A stretch of 25,561 nt of DNA from Baffinella frigidus. Lineage: Eukaryota; Cryptophyceae; Cryptomonadales; Baffinellaceae. Shown piece by piece: positions 24,764 through 25,561 of the stretch. A program made the position numbers and the translations under genes. The stretch lies in contig MU646304.1 in assembly GCA_026770585.1 (NCBI GenBank), positions 262,646 to 288,206 on the forward strand, written 5' to 3'. The notes beneath the pieces were generated by a model. It searched no databases. It was not told the DNA's origin and saw only the letters and a program-made list of their open reading frames with translations. Every line of letters starts with the position of its first letter. The first letter of the stretch is position 1.

Positions 24764-25561
24764 GTGCGAACTCTGAATCCTGAACTATCAACTATAAACC
24801 CTGAACTACGAACCCTGAACTTTGAACTATGAAATATGAACCCTACACTGTCTCGTTGGGATCCTCGAGGGGGTCGCCAGCGTTGTCTTCTCCTCCGACC
24901 ATCAGAAGGCGGTGCGAACCCTGAACCCTGAACTATCAACTACAAACCCTGAACTATGAACTACGAACCCTGAACTATGAACCTGTTGATTGATTGATTA
25001 CTTGGGTTTAAATTAATTGATTAATTGGGTTTAGATTAAGCCTGAGCTCGTGCGGCTCGTAACCTGTCTCGTCGGGATCCTCGAGGGGGTCGCAAGCGTG
25101 GTCTCCTCGGATCATCAGAAGACGGTGCGAACCCTGAACCCTGAACCCTGAACTATGAACTTTAAACCCTGAGCTATGAACCCTGAACTATGAAGTATGA
25201 ACTATGAGCCCTACACTGTCTCGTTGGGATCCTCGAGGGGGTCGCAAGCGTGGTCTTCTCCGACCATCAGAAGGCGGTGTGAACCCTGAACCCTGAACTA
25301 TGAACCCTGAACTATGAACTATGAACTTTAAACCCTGAACTACGAACCCTGAACCCTGAACCCTGAACTATGAACCCTACACTGTCTCGTTGGGATCCTC
25401 GAGGGGGTCGAAAGCGTGGTCTTTTTGGATCATCAGAAGACGGTGCGAACCCTGAACCCTGAACTATGAACCCTGGACCCTGAACCCTGAACCCTGAACC
25501 CTGAACCCTGGACCCTGAACCCTGAACCCTGAACCCTGAACCCTGAACCCTGAACCCTGAA
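24764..25561 (+). repeat. Tandem array of exon 6 donor shadows and CCCTGAA repeats
   Basis: After the real donor (AAGACG|GTGCGA) comes CCCTGAA/ACTATGA text, then four donor-side shadows of exon 6 at 24848-24911, 25039-25124, 25216-25276 and 25382-25442 (GILEGVASVV, then DHQK), each again followed by GTGCGAACCCTGAACC-type arrays. Units are ~170-190 bp. The window ends inside the last array. Confidence 0.9.

Noticed and set aside
24764-25561. Possible chromosome end (telomere)
   Set aside because: The CCCTGAA units are irregular and interleaved with exon copies, and similar arrays occur inside genes throughout the window.

Overview
The window is nuclear DNA of an intron-rich, GC-rich eukaryote, most likely a unicellular alga or related protist. 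The evidence is four conserved eukaryotic genes broken by spliceosomal introns, telomere-like 7-bp arrays (CCCTAAA, CCCGAAA, CCCTGAA), long CT and TA microsatellites, and many short terminal-inverted-repeat (TIR) elements. Most acceptors read AG|G and some donors are GC, which recalls dinoflagellates; other algae, such as cryptophytes, also fit. I cannot name the species from sequence alone. No long single-exon gene is real except the two large exons of the first gene; the protein families below were recognised by stitching exons by eye, using reading phase and remembered family motifs.

Layout. 1-400: a TIR element and a CT tract. 401-1947 (-): RING/TRAF-zinc-finger/TRAF-like protein with one intron. 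1948-2547: divergent upstream region. 2548-7913 or further (+): protein phosphatase 2A methylesterase 1 (PPME1), six recognised exons with Ser, Asp and His of the catalytic triad all present, plus a doubtful last exon near 8510. About 8650-11650: gene-poor, full of TIR elements and GGGTTTA arrays. 11832-17815 (-): BUB3, nine exons including a 31-nt exon; the last ~25 residues were not found. 17816-18269: divergent upstream region. 18270 to the window end (+): six exons of the HEAT-repeat N-terminal part of an SMG1-like kinase, continuing outside. An assembly gap of 295 N lies inside a TA repeat in BUB3 intron 8.

The striking property is how the introns are built. Around most exons there are extra partial copies ('shadows') of the exon edge: truncated copies with an acceptor upstream of the exon and truncated copies with a donor downstream. 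They are interleaved with TIR elements, 7-bp arrays or GA tracts. One such copy, in PPME1, is 45 nt long, flanked by GT-AG sites, and would be read in frame. Introns of two unrelated genes (PPME1 intron 4, BUB3 intron 5) start with the same ~95-bp sequence exactly at the donor, as expected of introner-type elements. Main 7-bp arrays are always C-rich on the sense strand and flip with gene direction; GA/CT tracts are always GA on the sense strand. GC-AG introns are inferred once in each of PPME1, BUB3 and the SMG1-like gene.

The genes do not form an operon. PPME1 acts on the PP2A catalytic subunit, BUB3 in the spindle checkpoint, and SMG1 in nonsense-mediated mRNA decay; their adjacency has no evident functional meaning.
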